Assembly (NCBI RefSeq): GCF_000321225.1
Contig: NW_004450285.1
Location: 6,082,890 to 6,146,889, forward strand
Length of the DNA stretch: 64,000 nucleotides
Direction of reading: 5' to 3'
From: Odobenus rosmarus divergens
Taxonomy: Eukaryota > Chordata > Mammalia > Carnivora > Odobenidae
Shown here: one piece after another, positions 1 to 11,934 of the stretch
Layout: each line of letters starts with the position of its first letter
How positions within the stretch are numbered: position 1 is the stretch's first letter
Program-made: the position numbers and the translations under genes
Notes under the pieces: model-generated
Databases searched by the model: none
What the model was told of the DNA's origin: nothing
The model's input: the letters and a program-made list of their open reading frames with translations, nothing else

Positions 1-2224
1 GTGTTCAGAATGGTTTGATCCCTATTCAGCTGAATTCCTGAGACCAGACGAAATCCAGGTCTCCTACTCCTCCGCCATCTTGCTCTGCCTCTTCGAGATA
101 ATTTTTTAATATAAATATGTCCCAAATATTGCATGGGGCATATTTTTTAAAATCCATTATGTTTGATTCAAATTTAAATGAACATGCTGTATTTTTATTG
201 CAAAGTCTTGAAAATCATTAACATGTTTTCACAGTACCCAGAGGACAAGGCAACTCAAAATAAATTCTGTTGTGGAATCAAGACAACGAATAGTCCATTC
301 ATCCATTCTTGGGGTTGAACCAAGCATTTAGAGCCTCCTGAGCTGTGTGACCAGGGGAGAGCATTGAATTACTATAATTGCATAGTTTTCCTTAATAAAT
401 AAATACATTGAAAAGGGAAAAAAAGAGTTTTCCTCATTTCTAGTTAAAACCATTTCAAGTTGAGATATAAAACTTCATCTGACTCTGGGGGAAGGAGAAA
501 CAGGTCTTTAGTATTTTCCAAACTCAAGTCAGTTTCTCACATTCAGAACTTTGCTTTGGTTGATTTCCCCCCTCCTATCCTTTTTCTAGAAGGGAAATAA
601 AAGATCTCTTCTTCAGATCTTTGTCTATATGAAAATCTTAAGACTTAAATGCCTTATTCAAGTTCAGAGCTTTTTCTTATAAATTGAAGAATAATTAAAG
701 ACCTGAATAGAATGTGCAAATGTTTAAGATTTTAAACTAGTTTTATTATAAGAGTCCCTGGTATAGAAGCTAATCCTTTTCTTGGTCTTAATGCCTTTGG
801 CCAGTAGATTCAACTGTTTTTTCATTTGTTTTTGATTTATAATTAATCTAATACTATGCGCTCCTAAGTACAAAATACCCATCTCACTTAACTGTTAATA
901 AATTCATTCTAAGCTCTCCTCAAAGCATCCGAATGCATTGATTTGAGAGGAGTATTTGGAGTATTTCCTAGGTTTTAAACACTAACAACCATGTATTTCA
1001 GTCTATTTCTGTGATTTGGGGGGGTTCCAAATTTTTATAGTTTTCATGGCATACAAATAAATGCAACTTCAAGGTGTTAAAGATAGGGGGACATGCATGG
1101 TAAGTGACTGACAAAATCCGTTGTGGTTCCACACAAAGTACATGATTCTTACATGTCAAGTCGATTAGAGCTAATTCACAGTGGAAAAATGTTCAGATAA
1201 TCTATTGAAAAAATCTAATCATTCACCACTGACATAGATCTGTTTCCATTAATGACTATTCTGGTTATGAAGATGAATAACATGCTTTCAACTTAGAAAA
1301 GTATAAGGGCAACTGCTGTGTGTTTAAATCCATCATCCATTTCCCGGAGTCCTAACAATTAGAAATGGAAAGGATGGTTTGGTCATCTCCCCCATCTTTC
1401 CATCTGGGCAGACTTTTATTCTTAATTTTCCAGTGCTTTATCTAATCTAGTTTTACATAACTCAAATGGAAAACTTGGAAGACTTTACTATAGTCTAAAA
1501 GATCTTGCTGCTGGGAATTATTATAATGAGAATAAGCATACTTTGGCTCTGCTTAATTCCCCACTACTTTTATCTATGCCTCCTGGGAACAGCCTTGAGG
1601 AATTCTACACATGCTCTCCTCCCCCTTGGTGTGCCACCATTCAAATAATCATAAATGTTGATCACACCCAACCTCACACATTTAATCCTATTTGGAAAAA
1701 TGATTTGGATATCTTTTAGCAACTCTAAGTCTGCCAATCCTTCTAGCATCTTTGAAATTAATGAGAAACCGAACAGATGAAGATGAACTTCTAGTAAAAT
1801 ACAGAATTAATGATCATTAGAAGAGTTCTTTTGAACATTTGAGGTTTTTAGTCAGGCAAATTCTAGTGATTATTTGTTAAAGATATGAAAAATATGAAAT
1901 ATGCCAAGAATATCTTCAGAAACATCTCTATTTCCCTTTATGCATTTTTCCTGCTCCAGCTTCCCAGGACTCGTGCTATTTATTTACTGTCAGCTGCTGT
2001 TTGAAAGTGCTTTTTGTCCAAAACATCTGTCCTCCCAATGAAAAAGTCTTCTGTCCACAAAGAACTCACTTAATGGCTGCCTTGTGGATTGTAACAATAC
2101 GTTCAGACCAAATGGTATTGAGTGATAATTCCCGTCTTCTAAGAAACATTTACATTTGAATATGATTATGGCAATTTGAATTCTACTTAACAATAATATA
2201 AGAAATCTAGGCAGGACAGAGAGG
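1..2224. other. unannotated AT-rich sequence
   Basis: No gene, RNA or repeat that I recognise. Short open frames here (for example 1990-2193 on the minus strand) have no domain-like content. A pyrimidine-rich, CpG-containing patch at about 55-100 could be the end of a repeat starting upstream of the window, but this cannot be settled from the sequence. Confidence 0.5.
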
Positions 2225-2439
2225 GGTGCCTAGGTGGCTCAGTCAGTTAAGCCTCTGACTTGGACTCAGGTCATGATCTCAGGGCCCTGGGATCAGCCCA
2301 GTATCCCACCTGGCTCTGGCTCAGCATGGAGTTCCATGCTCAGAGGCAAGTCTGCTCATCCCTCTGTCCCTCCCCCCACTCATGGGCATACTCACGCGTG
2401 CTCACTCTGTCAAATAAATAAATAAAAAGTCTTAAAAAA
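2225..2439 (+). mobile_element. CAN-SINE (SINEC)
   Basis: A diverged tRNA-derived head (GTGCCTAGGTGGCTCAGTCA) is followed by the TCATGATCTCAGGG box, a pyrimidine-rich middle and an AAATAAATAAATAAAAAGTC tail. A 9-bp AAATCTAGG occurs before (2203-2211) and after (2440-2448) and may be the target duplication, but the left copy is offset from the head. Confidence 0.9.
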
Positions 2440-2504
2440 AAATCTAGGTAGAGAATTAGCAGGAGGTAGGGGCATAGTTTAAGGGATGATCACTAGAATG
2501 AAAG

Positions 2505-2590
2505 CTCCTTCAATAGAGATTTTTGTTTCACTAATATATTCCTAGTTCCTAGATCCATGCATTCAAGCTCAATGGATAAATAGTTTTTCT
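2505..2590 (+). repeat. possible L2 3'-end fragment
   Basis: The order of words (TTTTGTTTCACTAATATATTCCTAG, CATGCATTCAAGCTCAATGG-like) resembles the diverged 3' end of L2 (cctagcacagtgcctggcacatagtaggtgctcaataaa type). Divergence is high and the assignment is tentative. The rest of 2440-2905 shows nothing recognisable. Confidence 0.3.
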
Positions 2591-2918
2591 TTCAATAATT
2601 CAAATCACCATTGGTAGGGCAACTGAAGACAATACCACTAACTGCTTAACATTAAATCATTGATTGAAGAATGTTTCTTGAGTCAACTTAGTTATCTTTC
2701 CTGCTCATTACTCAAACACTAGTGTTTCAAGGCTTTCTTGGGGGAAAGGAGAGGGCTATGTAAATCCAGCAGTGGTGCAAGGTGAAGAATTGCCTGTGGA
2801 TGGTTAGTATGTGCTGGAGAGTCTTAATAACATTATAAAGGAGAATTCACAGAGAATAGAGAAGTCACCCATGGAAGCTCTGGAGCAAGTTCTTGGTCTG
2901 CTTACGAGGTAATGTACA

Positions 2919-3512
2919 GAAATAAGTCAATCAGAGAAAGACAAGTATCATATGAACTCACTGATATGAGGAATTTGAGAAACAAGACAGAGGATCATAG
3001 GGGAAGGGAGGGAAAAATGAAACAAGATGAAACCAGAGAGGGAGACAAACCATAAGAGACTCTTAATCTCAGGAAACAAACTGAGGGTTGCTGGCATGGT
3101 GGGGGGTGGAAGGGATGGGGTGCCTGGGTGATGAACATTGGGGAGGGTATGTGCTATGGTGAGCGCTGTGAATTGTGTAAGACTGATGAATCACAGACCT
3201 GTACCTCTGAAACAAATAATACATTATATGACTAAAAAAAGAAGATAGTAGGAGGGGAAAAAAAGGGGCGGAAACCAGAGGGGGAGACAAACCATGAGAG
3301 ACTATGGACTCTAAGGAACAAACCGAGTGTTTTAGAGGGGAGGGGGATGGGTTAGCCCAGTGATGGGTATCAAGGAGGGCATGTATTGCATGGAGCACTG
3401 GGTGTTATATGCAAACAATGAATCATGGAACACTACATCAAAAACTAATGATGTACTGTATGGTGACTAACATAATAAAAAAATAAAATTAAAAAAATAG
3501 AAAAAATTTTAA
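2919..3512 (+). mobile_element. L1 3' UTR, 5'-truncated, with two 3'-UTR modules
   Basis: Starts inside the carnivoran L1 end (GAAATAAGTCAATCAGAGAAAG) and ends in AACATAATAAAAAAATAAAATT. It carries two related modules: about 3000-3235, ending in an A-rich run, and about 3250-3490. Both contain GGGAGACAAACCAT and a GGGTAT/GGGTTA-type block. Flanked by the 13-bp duplication GAGGTAATGTACA at 2906-2918 and 3513-3525. No intact ORF. Confidence 0.85.
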
Positions 3513-3525
3513 GAGGTAATGTACA

Positions 3526-4270
3526 TTTCTAAGTGATCTGATTTGTGAGTATATAATTATTTATAGTCATCTGTTATCACACTATGTATTTCTTTGGTTA
3601 CCTGTTGTTCTCTCTTCCATTTCTCATTTTGGTTTTTGAGTCTTCTGACTTTTTTTCTTTGTTAATGTAGTTAAAACCTTGTCAATTTTATTTTTTTTTA
3701 ACTGGTCATTACTTTCAATGTTATGTTATTGTTTATTCTGGTCTCTGTTTTATCTATTTGATTTTTCTTTGTTATTTCCTTCCTCTACTAAATTTCAGCT
3801 AAGTTTCTTTTTTTTTAGTTCCTTGTGTGGTTTATGTTTATTTGAACTTTTTTTCTTAATGAAAGCACTTACAGCATAAATTTCACTCTAACATCTGCTT
3901 TTGCTGCATCCAAAAGGTTTTAAAATATTGTGTTTTCTTTTGTTTTGAGACATACTTTGATTTGCCGTTTGATTTGGCCCATTGCTTATGTGGTAGTGTG
4001 TTGTTTAATATTTACATATTAAATATTTAACATTTATGTTGTAGATTCCAGCTTTATTTTATTATTGATCTTTAGTTTTGTACCATTGTGGTTGGAGAAT
4101 ATACTCAGTAGGATTTCAGTCTTTTTAAATTCGTAGTATTTGTTAGATCTCCTTTTATGTGATTCTATGTGTATACTTGAAGAAAATGTGTATTCTATTT
4201 GGTGTTTTATGTATCTTAGAACCATGTATTTTGATGTATGCTTCAAGTAAAAAATGTTCTTACAGAAAAA
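3526..4270 (-). mobile_element. L1 ORF2 fragment, inverted 5' half of a twin-primed L1
   Basis: On the plus strand this is antisense L1 ORF2: words such as GTCAATTTTATTT, GCTTTTGCTGCATCC and GAAAATGTGTATTCTATTTG are in the order expected for the reverse-transcriptase region read backwards. It abuts a sense-oriented L1 3' end at 4280, and the pair is bracketed by copies of the same target duplication. The reading frame is broken by many stops. Confidence 0.75.
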
Positions 4271-4279
4271 ACAAAACAA

Positions 4280-4488
4280 AAAAACTGAGGGTACTTGTTT
4301 AAAACAGAGAATGTCAGAGGGGAGGTGGGGGAGGGGTAAAGTAGGTGAAGGGTATTAAAGAGTACACTGATCATCATGAGCACTGAGTCATGTGTAGATT
4401 GTTGAATCAATGTATTATACACCTGAAATTAATGTAACACTGTATTTTAACTATACTGGAATTAAAATAGAAAACTTAATTAAAAAAA
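4280..4488 (+). mobile_element. L1 3' UTR, sense half of the twin-primed L1
   Basis: Contains GAGGTGGGGGAGGGGTAAAG, GAGCACTGAGTCATGTGTAG and ATTATACACCTGAAATTAATG, which are typical of an older L1 3' UTR, and ends in an A-rich tail. The right flank at 4489-4501 (GAGGTAATCTACA) matches the target duplications at 2906 and 3513 with one mismatch. Confidence 0.8.
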
Positions 4489-4501
4489 GAGGTAATCTAC
4501 A

Positions 4502-6149
4502 ATGTAAACTGAGAATCTGAATTTATCCAATGGTCAAGCAGATCTTAATGAAGAAGTCATCAACTCACTGACAACATGGTTCAGCTTTCTGTCTTAACCA
4601 AAAGCTTATAAAACACAGTGTTATTACCTGATTAAAGAGAGGGATTTTATTAGGCCTGGCACTGGGTACCCAAAGTTGTAGCTATGCGTTCTGAGAGCAA
4701 TAGCCTTAAAAAGATGGCTGGTGACCATCAGATGCAAAGAAATTGAACTTTGTATCACATTCCATCTTTTCCTTAAAGAAAAGTATATTCAAATTCAAAT
4801 CAATCTTTATATATGTTCTGCTGTATTTGAGAAATTAAAAGTAAAATTGCACACAGATTTTTCACTCATTTTATTTACAAAGGGACATGTTCAAAGAAAG
4901 CAGGACATTCAAAATAAATATTCATTTTAGCAAAGTTTTATAGCTATTGTCAAAAATCAGACGACTTAAAATGGGTTGCTGTTTTATGTTCAAAGTATAG
5001 CTACGTTTGATCAATTAGGATTTATAGAGATGGAAATCAGTTTATTTCTGCCACTAAGAAAAATGTGCATGAATTTTTATAATAGAATCTGTCAGTTGTC
5101 TTAAGTGCTGACCAATCTCACATTGTTGAGAGCAGTATGGGGACATTTTCCTGTCAAAGCATTCATTGTGATAGGGTAGGACTGGAAGACCATTACTAAT
5201 GTCATGGGCAATGATTAAAAAAAAGCTCTAGGTTTAATCCCTTCTGGCTTTATTGAAAGAACTACCAAAGTGACATAGTGTCTTAACCCACAGGCAGATT
5301 TATTAGGGTGGAAATCTCTTTTGCTTTGTATTTAATTAGCTTAGTCTGTGGAGGGAACCTGGTAGCAGGGAAATCTCTCACTCTGACACAAAACATTGAA
5401 CAGTGAACCATACTTCAAGCTAGTAAAAGAGAGGCAAGGACATTCTAATAAATTAACTACTAAGGAGAAAATATGGCTATCAGATCATATCTTTAGAGCA
5501 AAAACCTATCCCTACATCTTTATCGCTTAATTCAAAAAGCTTCTGTTTGCCTGATTTTGCTTGGGACACTAAGTGGGAAAACAGGATAAATTGTGGCATT
5601 TGGGATCATTGAAATTGCTGTAATAATCTGGATCCAACTTGTTACACATCCAGTTATGGAAAACTGACCATAGTTTAATCTGTATATATCATCTCGTTAC
5701 TGAGTTAACACCAGCAATAAAGCAAAACTGAATATTACGTCTCAGGATTTAAAAATTTGATCAATAAAAAAAATGAGGAAACCATCCAGATTCTTCTTAG
5801 GTTCATCAAGAAAATTAATAAGTTTTAGTCAGCTCTCCAAGATCCTAAGTCAAAAGACTTTGTTCAGTGCAAAAATCTAGGAAAAATATATAAGCTTCAT
5901 TATGATAATCTGTAATATTGGAAAAAAGAGATTTCATAGATTTACCATGTTATCTCAGAAACTTTTTGTCATCTCAGTGTACTTGTGGGAGAACTCATCT
6001 TTTGAATCACTAGCACAGATAACTATTTTAAGCATGTGAAAAGCAAAAAAAAAAAAAAACCCAAACACCAAAAATACTAACCAGAGTGAAAGAAGAGTCC
6101 CAAAAATTAGTAATACTCAGATTCAGTCTAACAAGATTGATTTAAAAAA
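4502..6149. other. unannotated AT-rich sequence
   Basis: No open frame of interest, splice-bounded exon or recognisable repeat was found. There is a poly(A) run at about 6046-6059. Confidence 0.5.
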
Positions 6150-6403
6150 AAATCACATATTGAGAGAAATCAAAGACATGAAAAAGTGGATGTAATTTCA
6201 ATTAAAATCTCAGCAGAGTTTAAGTAATGGACAAGTTCTATTTTGTAGTGTTAAGTGCAAGAGAACAAACAGCCAAGAAAATTGGGAAGAACAACTCATA
6301 TTTAGGAATTACAGGACCATTTTTCAAGACTTATCATGGAGTTATAAATGAGAGTATATTATTGTACCAAGAATAACAAACCAATGAAACAAATCAGGGG
6401 TAA
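6150..6403 (+). mobile_element. old L1 (L1M-like) ORF2 fragment, part 1
   Basis: Diverged sense L1: GAGAAATCAAAGACATGAAA, then AATTAAAATCTCAGCAG and later GAATAACAAACCAATGAAAC follow ORF2 order. It continues after a SINE at 6404-6579 and a second SINE at 6977-7193, so 6150-7610 was one element. Frames are destroyed. Confidence 0.6.
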
Positions 6404-6579
6404 GGGACACCTGGGTGGCTCAGTGGGTCTGCCTTTGGCTAAGGTCATGATCCCAGGGTCCTGGGATGGAGTCTCACATCGGGCTCCTTGCTCATCAGGG
6501 AGCCTGCTTCTCCCTCTGCCTGCCGCACCCCCCCGCACCCTTGTGCTCTCTCACTCTGACAAAATCTTAAAAGAACAGG
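6404..6579 (+). mobile_element. CAN-SINE, short tail
   Basis: Head GGGACACCTGGGTGGCTCAG, TCATGATCCCAGGGTCCTGG box, CT-rich body and a short AAAATCTTAAAAG tail. It interrupts the old L1 at 6150-7610. No clear target duplication. Confidence 0.9.
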
Positions 6580-6976
6580 GGGAAAAATGAAAAATCTTTA
6601 AATATCTTCATCCAAACACACAATTCATGGAAATCAATTCCAGGTGGATTAAAGATCTTAATGTGAATAAAGTTTCTAAAGGAGAACATAGTGAAAAATC
6701 TTCATAAAGTTAGATTTGGGAAACTTTTAAACATACTAGAGAAAAAAACTCACAAAACCCTAATTAAGTTGGGCCATACTTATATTAAGGATTCCTTTTT
6801 CTGAAAGGGATACCATTAGAGTATCCTAAAGGTGAAAGAGAATGTTTCACACTACATATATCATTAGTTATCAGTATTATGAAAATAAGAACTACAATAA
6901 GATAATATATGCTTGCCATAATCACTAAAATTCAAGACAGAAGATGTTAAGTGTTGGCAAGGGTATGAAGTAACTG
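6580..6976 (+). mobile_element. old L1 (L1M-like) ORF2 fragment, part 2
   Basis: The region reading GGAAATCAATTCCAGGTGGA and TTAAAGATCTTAATGTGAA matches the C-terminal part of old mammalian L1 ORF2 (the 'aactcaaaatggatcaaagacc' region). It is broken by the SINE at 6977 and resumes at 7205. Confidence 0.7.
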
Positions 6977-7193
6977 GGTCACCTGGGCGGCTTAGTCAGT
7001 TAAACATCAGACTCTTGATTTCGGCTCGGGTCATGATCTCAGGGTGGTGAAATTAAGCCCTGCGTTGAGCTCCATGCTCAGCTCAGAGTCTGCATGAGAT
7101 TCTCCCTCTCTCCTCTATCCCTTCCTTCCCCCCTCCATCCCTCCCTACCCCCACTTGCAATCTCTCTCTAAAATAAATAAATCTTAAAAAAGG
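6977..7193 (+). mobile_element. CAN-SINE with 11-bp target duplication
   Basis: Diverged head GTCACCTGGGCGGCTTAGTC, TCATGATCTCAGGG box and AAATAAATAAATC tail. The perfect duplication TGAAGTAACTG lies at 6966-6976 and 7194-7204, within the old L1. Confidence 0.92.
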
Positions 7194-7204
7194 TGAAGTA
7201 ACTG

Positions 7205-7610
7205 AAAGCTGATACTCCACTAGGGAAAAGATGTTCACAGTAGCTACTAAAGCAGAACACATACAAAACTTATGAAGAAGCATTTCTATCTCTGAGCACG
7301 TATCAAACATAAATCTCTACATTTGTATAACAACAACAAAGACATGTTGATGAGAATGCTCAAAGCAGAACTATTTGTAACAGCCCCAACTACCCATTAA
7401 CAGCAGAACAAATACTACCATTTCTACAGCAAAACAATGGATACTTCACAAAAATTAACAAAATCCTCCTACTGCCACACCGTGGATGAATCTCACAAAC
7501 ATGACGTTGAAAAAAATAAGCCAGACAGAAAAGATTACCTGCTTAAAATCATTTCTATAATAAACAAATTAGACAAAAACCAATCAATTTTGATAGAAAC
7601 GAGGTCGCAT
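7205..7610 (+). mobile_element. old L1 (L1M-like) ORF2 end, part 3
   Basis: GATGTTCACAGTAGC, AGCAGAACTATTTGTAACAG, GTGGATGAATCTCACAAACA and AAGCCAGACAGAAAAG are in the order of the final part of ORF2 in old L1. Identity fades near 7610. Confidence 0.75.
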
Positions 7611-8100
7611 TTACCTTTCAGTAAAAGAGGCAGGTACCACCCTGAGAGGACTTGTAAGACAAAGATAGCTCTGGCTGCTGCTAACATCCCACTTCCAAGT
7701 GGTAATACTTACATGGAAGTAAAAAGTGTACTTACCTTTAAGAGGGGAGACAGAAGAGGCAATGCCACACCATGAAGAACAACACAGCCTTGCACCAGTC
7801 ACTTGTCGCTTGGGATACGCACGATGACAAGAAACAAAGCTGAGCAGGGTCAGACGAACTCAGCTTAGGAGAACCTCTCAGGCCTAGCACTCCTCGCTTC
7901 TGCACTCGTCTGTGCTCCGATGTGTGTGTTACCATCTACTTTTATAACCCCTTCAGCGGCATGTGATTAGTGGTCATTCTTTGGCTCAGAAGAATTCAGT
8001 CAATCCCAGTTACTCCCAAATAAACCATCTCAGCTGCTAGTACAGGTGCTTGGTTTGGTACATCAGCTTGGAAGTGATAATAAACTCTTAACAATTAGAT
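7611..8100 (-). other. CpG-retaining block, possible LTR or promoter, unassigned
   Basis: About seven CpGs fall within 7790-7930, against very few in the surrounding kilobases. Read on the minus strand it shows a TATA-like box (GGTTATAAAAG at 7939-7949) followed about 200 bp later by a consensus splice donor (AAAG/GTAAGTA, at 7730-7739). A 65-codon minus-strand open frame (7738-7935) lies between them but matches no family I know. It could be a solitary LTR or a small promoter; no LTR termini or target duplication could be shown. Confidence 0.3.
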
Positions 8101-8640
8101 ATTAATAATTCAAGGAGGATTTGGCCAAAGGTAAAATTCTTAGACTTCCTTGAGGCTGGAGGAAAGGCCATCTATTTGTGTCTTTCCCACTTACACTTTA
8201 GTTTAAAAAATTACCTAAATAAAAAAAATTTTTTTACTCTGTTACTTAAAAATTATTATATTTTTTCTTAAACTGTTTTGCTTTGTTTTGGAATCAATGG
8301 TTCTACTCTAAACAAATACATTGATTCTTTTGTTGTTGCATAATTATGTTGCATAATTCAGATTACCATCAAGGCTATACCATTTTTATTGGCCATAAGC
8401 TAGTAATAAAATATTTTATTTTAAAATGGACAAAATGTATTTAGAACAGCTTTATGGTAAAATTTGATCTGAAAAAATGATTTCTATCAACTTTATAAGC
8501 TATATGTAAGGTATTTAAGAGGTTACAGTTACTGAGACATGTATATAGCATAATAATCTTTTTATAAAGTATCTAACTGGATTGGTTAAAAAATTCTTAT
8601 TTTATTTTCTAGAAAATTCTCTTATTTTAAATATACTTTT
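8101..8640. other. unannotated AT-rich sequence
   Basis: Very AT-rich; nothing recognisable. Confidence 0.5.
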
Positions 8641-8653
8641 AAAACAATGTACT

Positions 8654-8852
8654 TGGGCGCCTGGGTGGCTCAGTCATTAAGCGTCTGCCTTTGGCTCAGG
8701 TCATGATCCCAGGGTCCTGGGACTGAGCCCCGCATCGGGCTCCCTCCTCGGCAGGAAACCTGCTTCTCTCTCTCTCCCACTCCCCCTGCTTGTGTTCCCT
8801 CTCTTGCTGTCTTTCTTTCTGTCAAACAAATAAATAAAATCTTTTTAAAAAT
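8654..8852 (+). mobile_element. CAN-SINE with 13-bp target duplication
   Basis: Near-consensus head GGGCGCCTGGGTGGCTCAGT, full body and (AAAT)n tail. Target duplication AAAACAATGTACT (8641-8653) and AAAACAACGTACT (8853-8865), one mismatch. Confidence 0.95.
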
Positions 8853-8865
8853 AAAACAACGTACT

Positions 8866-11667
8866 CTAACTCTCTACAGAAAATCCATACATTTTTATAC
8901 TAAATCTCTAGCTGTACAGTGCCACAAAATATGTTTTTAATAATAGGAAAGCTTTATTATTCATTGAGAGTTGTTTTTTTTGTATCCCGAAGAACTGGAA
9001 TTATCTCTGGCCTTCTCTAGGCTTAACTGATTTAGCTCTTATCACCTAGTTGTCCAGGTGAATGGCATTATATTCCACGTGCTCCTTCTCTCTACCAGTT
9101 ATATTTGTTAACTACTGTCCTGGCATCTCCTCTGTTTAACACCTTCTTGCATTTACAGACGTACCATGCTTTCATGATGTTATGTAATGACCCTATACTT
9201 TGCCTCTTTCTTTCTCCAAGTATCTGTCATTTTTTACCCATGTAGGGATACCACATAGCAAATGCTATGGGAAAGAGGGGAAAGTAGGTGTGGGAAGGGA
9301 AAGCAAGAAATTTGGAGAAGGCAGAGATGTGAAAGTATGTTCATATGTTAAAGAAAATTTATTTGCACAGGGAAAATATCCAAAGGGAGAATCAGCCAAA
9401 TTTACCATTTTGGGGTGGGGGGTTATGACAGGTCATTATAATTTTATTCATTTGTGTTGTATATATTTGTCATTTCTTTCAAATATTATCTTTGAAGATG
9501 TATCATATACCTAATGCGTTTTTAAAAAGAAATTTACTTGTTTAGAACTATGTTTAAAGTCAATATTAGTTTATTTAATGATAATTTTACAATTAAAATT
9601 TCAAATCTGAGCATTTGGATACTGACTCTCTTTTATCTAATTCTCCTAATACTTATTTTTTTGTGTAAACTTTTCTGTCTTTCATACCTTAACTACCACA
9701 AGGTCGAGCTTACAGGGAAAGTGATGAGACAGCAGACTGATGGCTGTAATGTGGAAGGAAAGGCAATGGAATTCCTTTCGTCTACCATAATCTGAAGTTT
9801 AAGGAGCTTAATATAAAGATACAAATGTGTACCTTTCAGCCCCACCTGTACTCCCTGTCCTCTTGTCTGCCACACTCTTGAAAACACTTTCTACTTTCTT
9901 CTCTTGAAAACAATTATTCAAACACACACCTTCCATTTGACTAAGAACTTAAGTTTATTAAATAAATAGCTAAGTGTAACAAGACGTAAAGGTAACTGAA
10001 TGGATTCACCATTAAATGGGAAGGCTAGAAGCAGGTTCATATGTGAACTGAAAGAATTATAGTGAAAATCTATTTTTTAGTTCTCTATATTAATTCTGAC
10101 ACTATTGTGTGAGCGTTTGAATTGGTAGAATTCTTTATATTGAACTATTTTTACAATATTCCTTCAGAAAACATTCTCCTTCAGTTCAGGTAAGGAAAGA
10201 TAGATTAAGTATATGACTTTTTCTTTTTCCTTCTGGGTATTACCACTTTAATGTAGAAAATTTTTATATTATTTACTTATTCCTTAAAATAATATTGCTA
10301 TATTTTTCCTCTACACATTTTTATTTGATTTTTATAAAAAGTCATGTCTACTACATTAAAAAAAAACCTAGATACACCATATCTCTTATTTTTGATCATT
10401 TGAAGGTCTGACATCATGTTTAAAAGGAGTTATTTAGTAGGAATATCAAACCTTTGCTTTGAAAATTCAAGCTCACTTTGATATGTGTATAGATCTAAAA
10501 TGTCCATAAAAATCAAATACTGCAAATGATTCAGCTTGTTATGTTTAAATGAAAATGTGCATATATTTTAAACTAAACTGAAACATCCACTTAAATTTTA
10601 TAGGGCATACATAAATAGTTGTTTGTAGAACAGGTAATAAAGTGAAAATGTAGGTAGAGAATGACTATAAAAATGAGCATGGAAGTGTTCTATCTTCATT
10701 ATGTATATTGAGCAGAACCATATGGGGAAATAGTTTAGGAGGTAACAAAAGTATCAAAATGTATTAAAAATTATTTTTTTGTTATTTGCTTCCTATAATA
10801 GTACCAAGCACTAGAAACAACTTAAATAAAATTACTTCAAAATTTTTAGAAACTTGAAACTTTTCTCCACTAAATTTGACCTTCATGATAATTTGGATCT
10901 CCATAGGGTAAAATATTTAAACACATCTACACAGAAAACTTCAGGAGCAGTTTTTCTTCTTTTTTTCCTATATTGATAATTTGGAAATGAAGCAAATTTT
11001 TAAAAACAACATAATTATATTTTTAAAAATTGACTAAAATAATCAACATTTTTTTATGTTTCAATTAGAACCGATGTAGATCAAACCTGTTTTCATCCTC
11101 TAAATTTATTGTGATGTATAACTTTCATTCTTATGATGCATGTAAGAATAGGCTAGTCAAATTTAGTTCTTTATTTTTTCATTTATGTTAGATTTAGGAT
11201 CATTAAGGAAAGAATCAGTTTAATTTTATAGTCAAATATAAAATCATTATTACTTTAATTTATCACATGTATTATCAGAATTAATAGGTTCAAAAAATAT
11301 TTTCAAATTCAGTTATTGAAAAGGAAACGTATTTCCCCTAAATCTCAGCTGGAAAATGTATCACTTTTATAAACATTATCATTATTAGCCTTTTAAAAAA
11401 ACTTATTGATCTACTTTTTATTTTCTTTGGGATTGCTAATTTTTTTCTGCTTAACTATCATTAAAGAATGCTTCTAAAATGTAATCTTTTCTGTCTCGCA
11501 GTGAATTGGTTAAATGTCTTAAAACTATAGAATTCCTTTAATATTATAAAAGTTGATGAAGAAGCCTCCATCAACAGGGCTTAACTCCTCAACATAGTTA
11601 TTTTAATAAATGAAAAAGACCAAATTTATTCTCAACATGAACCTCACACAAAAATAATCCCCAAGAG
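8866..11667. other. unannotated AT-rich sequence
   Basis: About 2.8 kb without a repeat or gene I can support. Small open frames at 9200-9514 and 9538-9795 (plus) and 9693-9887 (minus) show no domain, signal peptide plus body, or splice context. Confidence 0.5.
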
Positions 11668-11867
11668 GGGGTCCCGGGGTGGCTCAGTCGATTAAGCGGC
11701 TGGCTTCAGCTCAGGTCATGATCCCAGGGTCTTGGGACCGAGTCCCACATCAGGCTCCCTGCTCAGCGGGAGCCTGCTTCTCCCTCTACCTGCTGCTCCC
11801 CCTGCTTGTGAACTCTCTCTTGCTCTCTCTTTCTCTTTCTCTCAAATAAATAAAATCTTTAAATAAA
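11668..11867 (+). mobile_element. CAN-SINE
   Basis: Head GGGTCCCGGGGTGGCTCAGT, TCATGATCCCAGGGTCTTGG box, CT-rich tract and AAATAAATAAAATCTTT tail. Flanks share a diverged AATAATCCCCAAG / AATAAAATCCCTAGG similarity that may be an eroded duplication. Confidence 0.93.
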
Positions 11868-11934
11868 ATCCCTAGGAATACCTCAAGAGCAAAAAGAGTA
11901 CTTACAAAAAAGTGTTTGGCAACATGACCTTGCA

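Noticed and set aside
1001..1099. Segment between TATTTCAG and a GTAAGTG donor
   Set aside because: Good-looking splice sites, but all three frames contain stops.
10168..10189. 22-nt segment between TTCCTTCAG and GTAAGG
   Set aside because: Too short and not a multiple of three; such pairs occur by chance.
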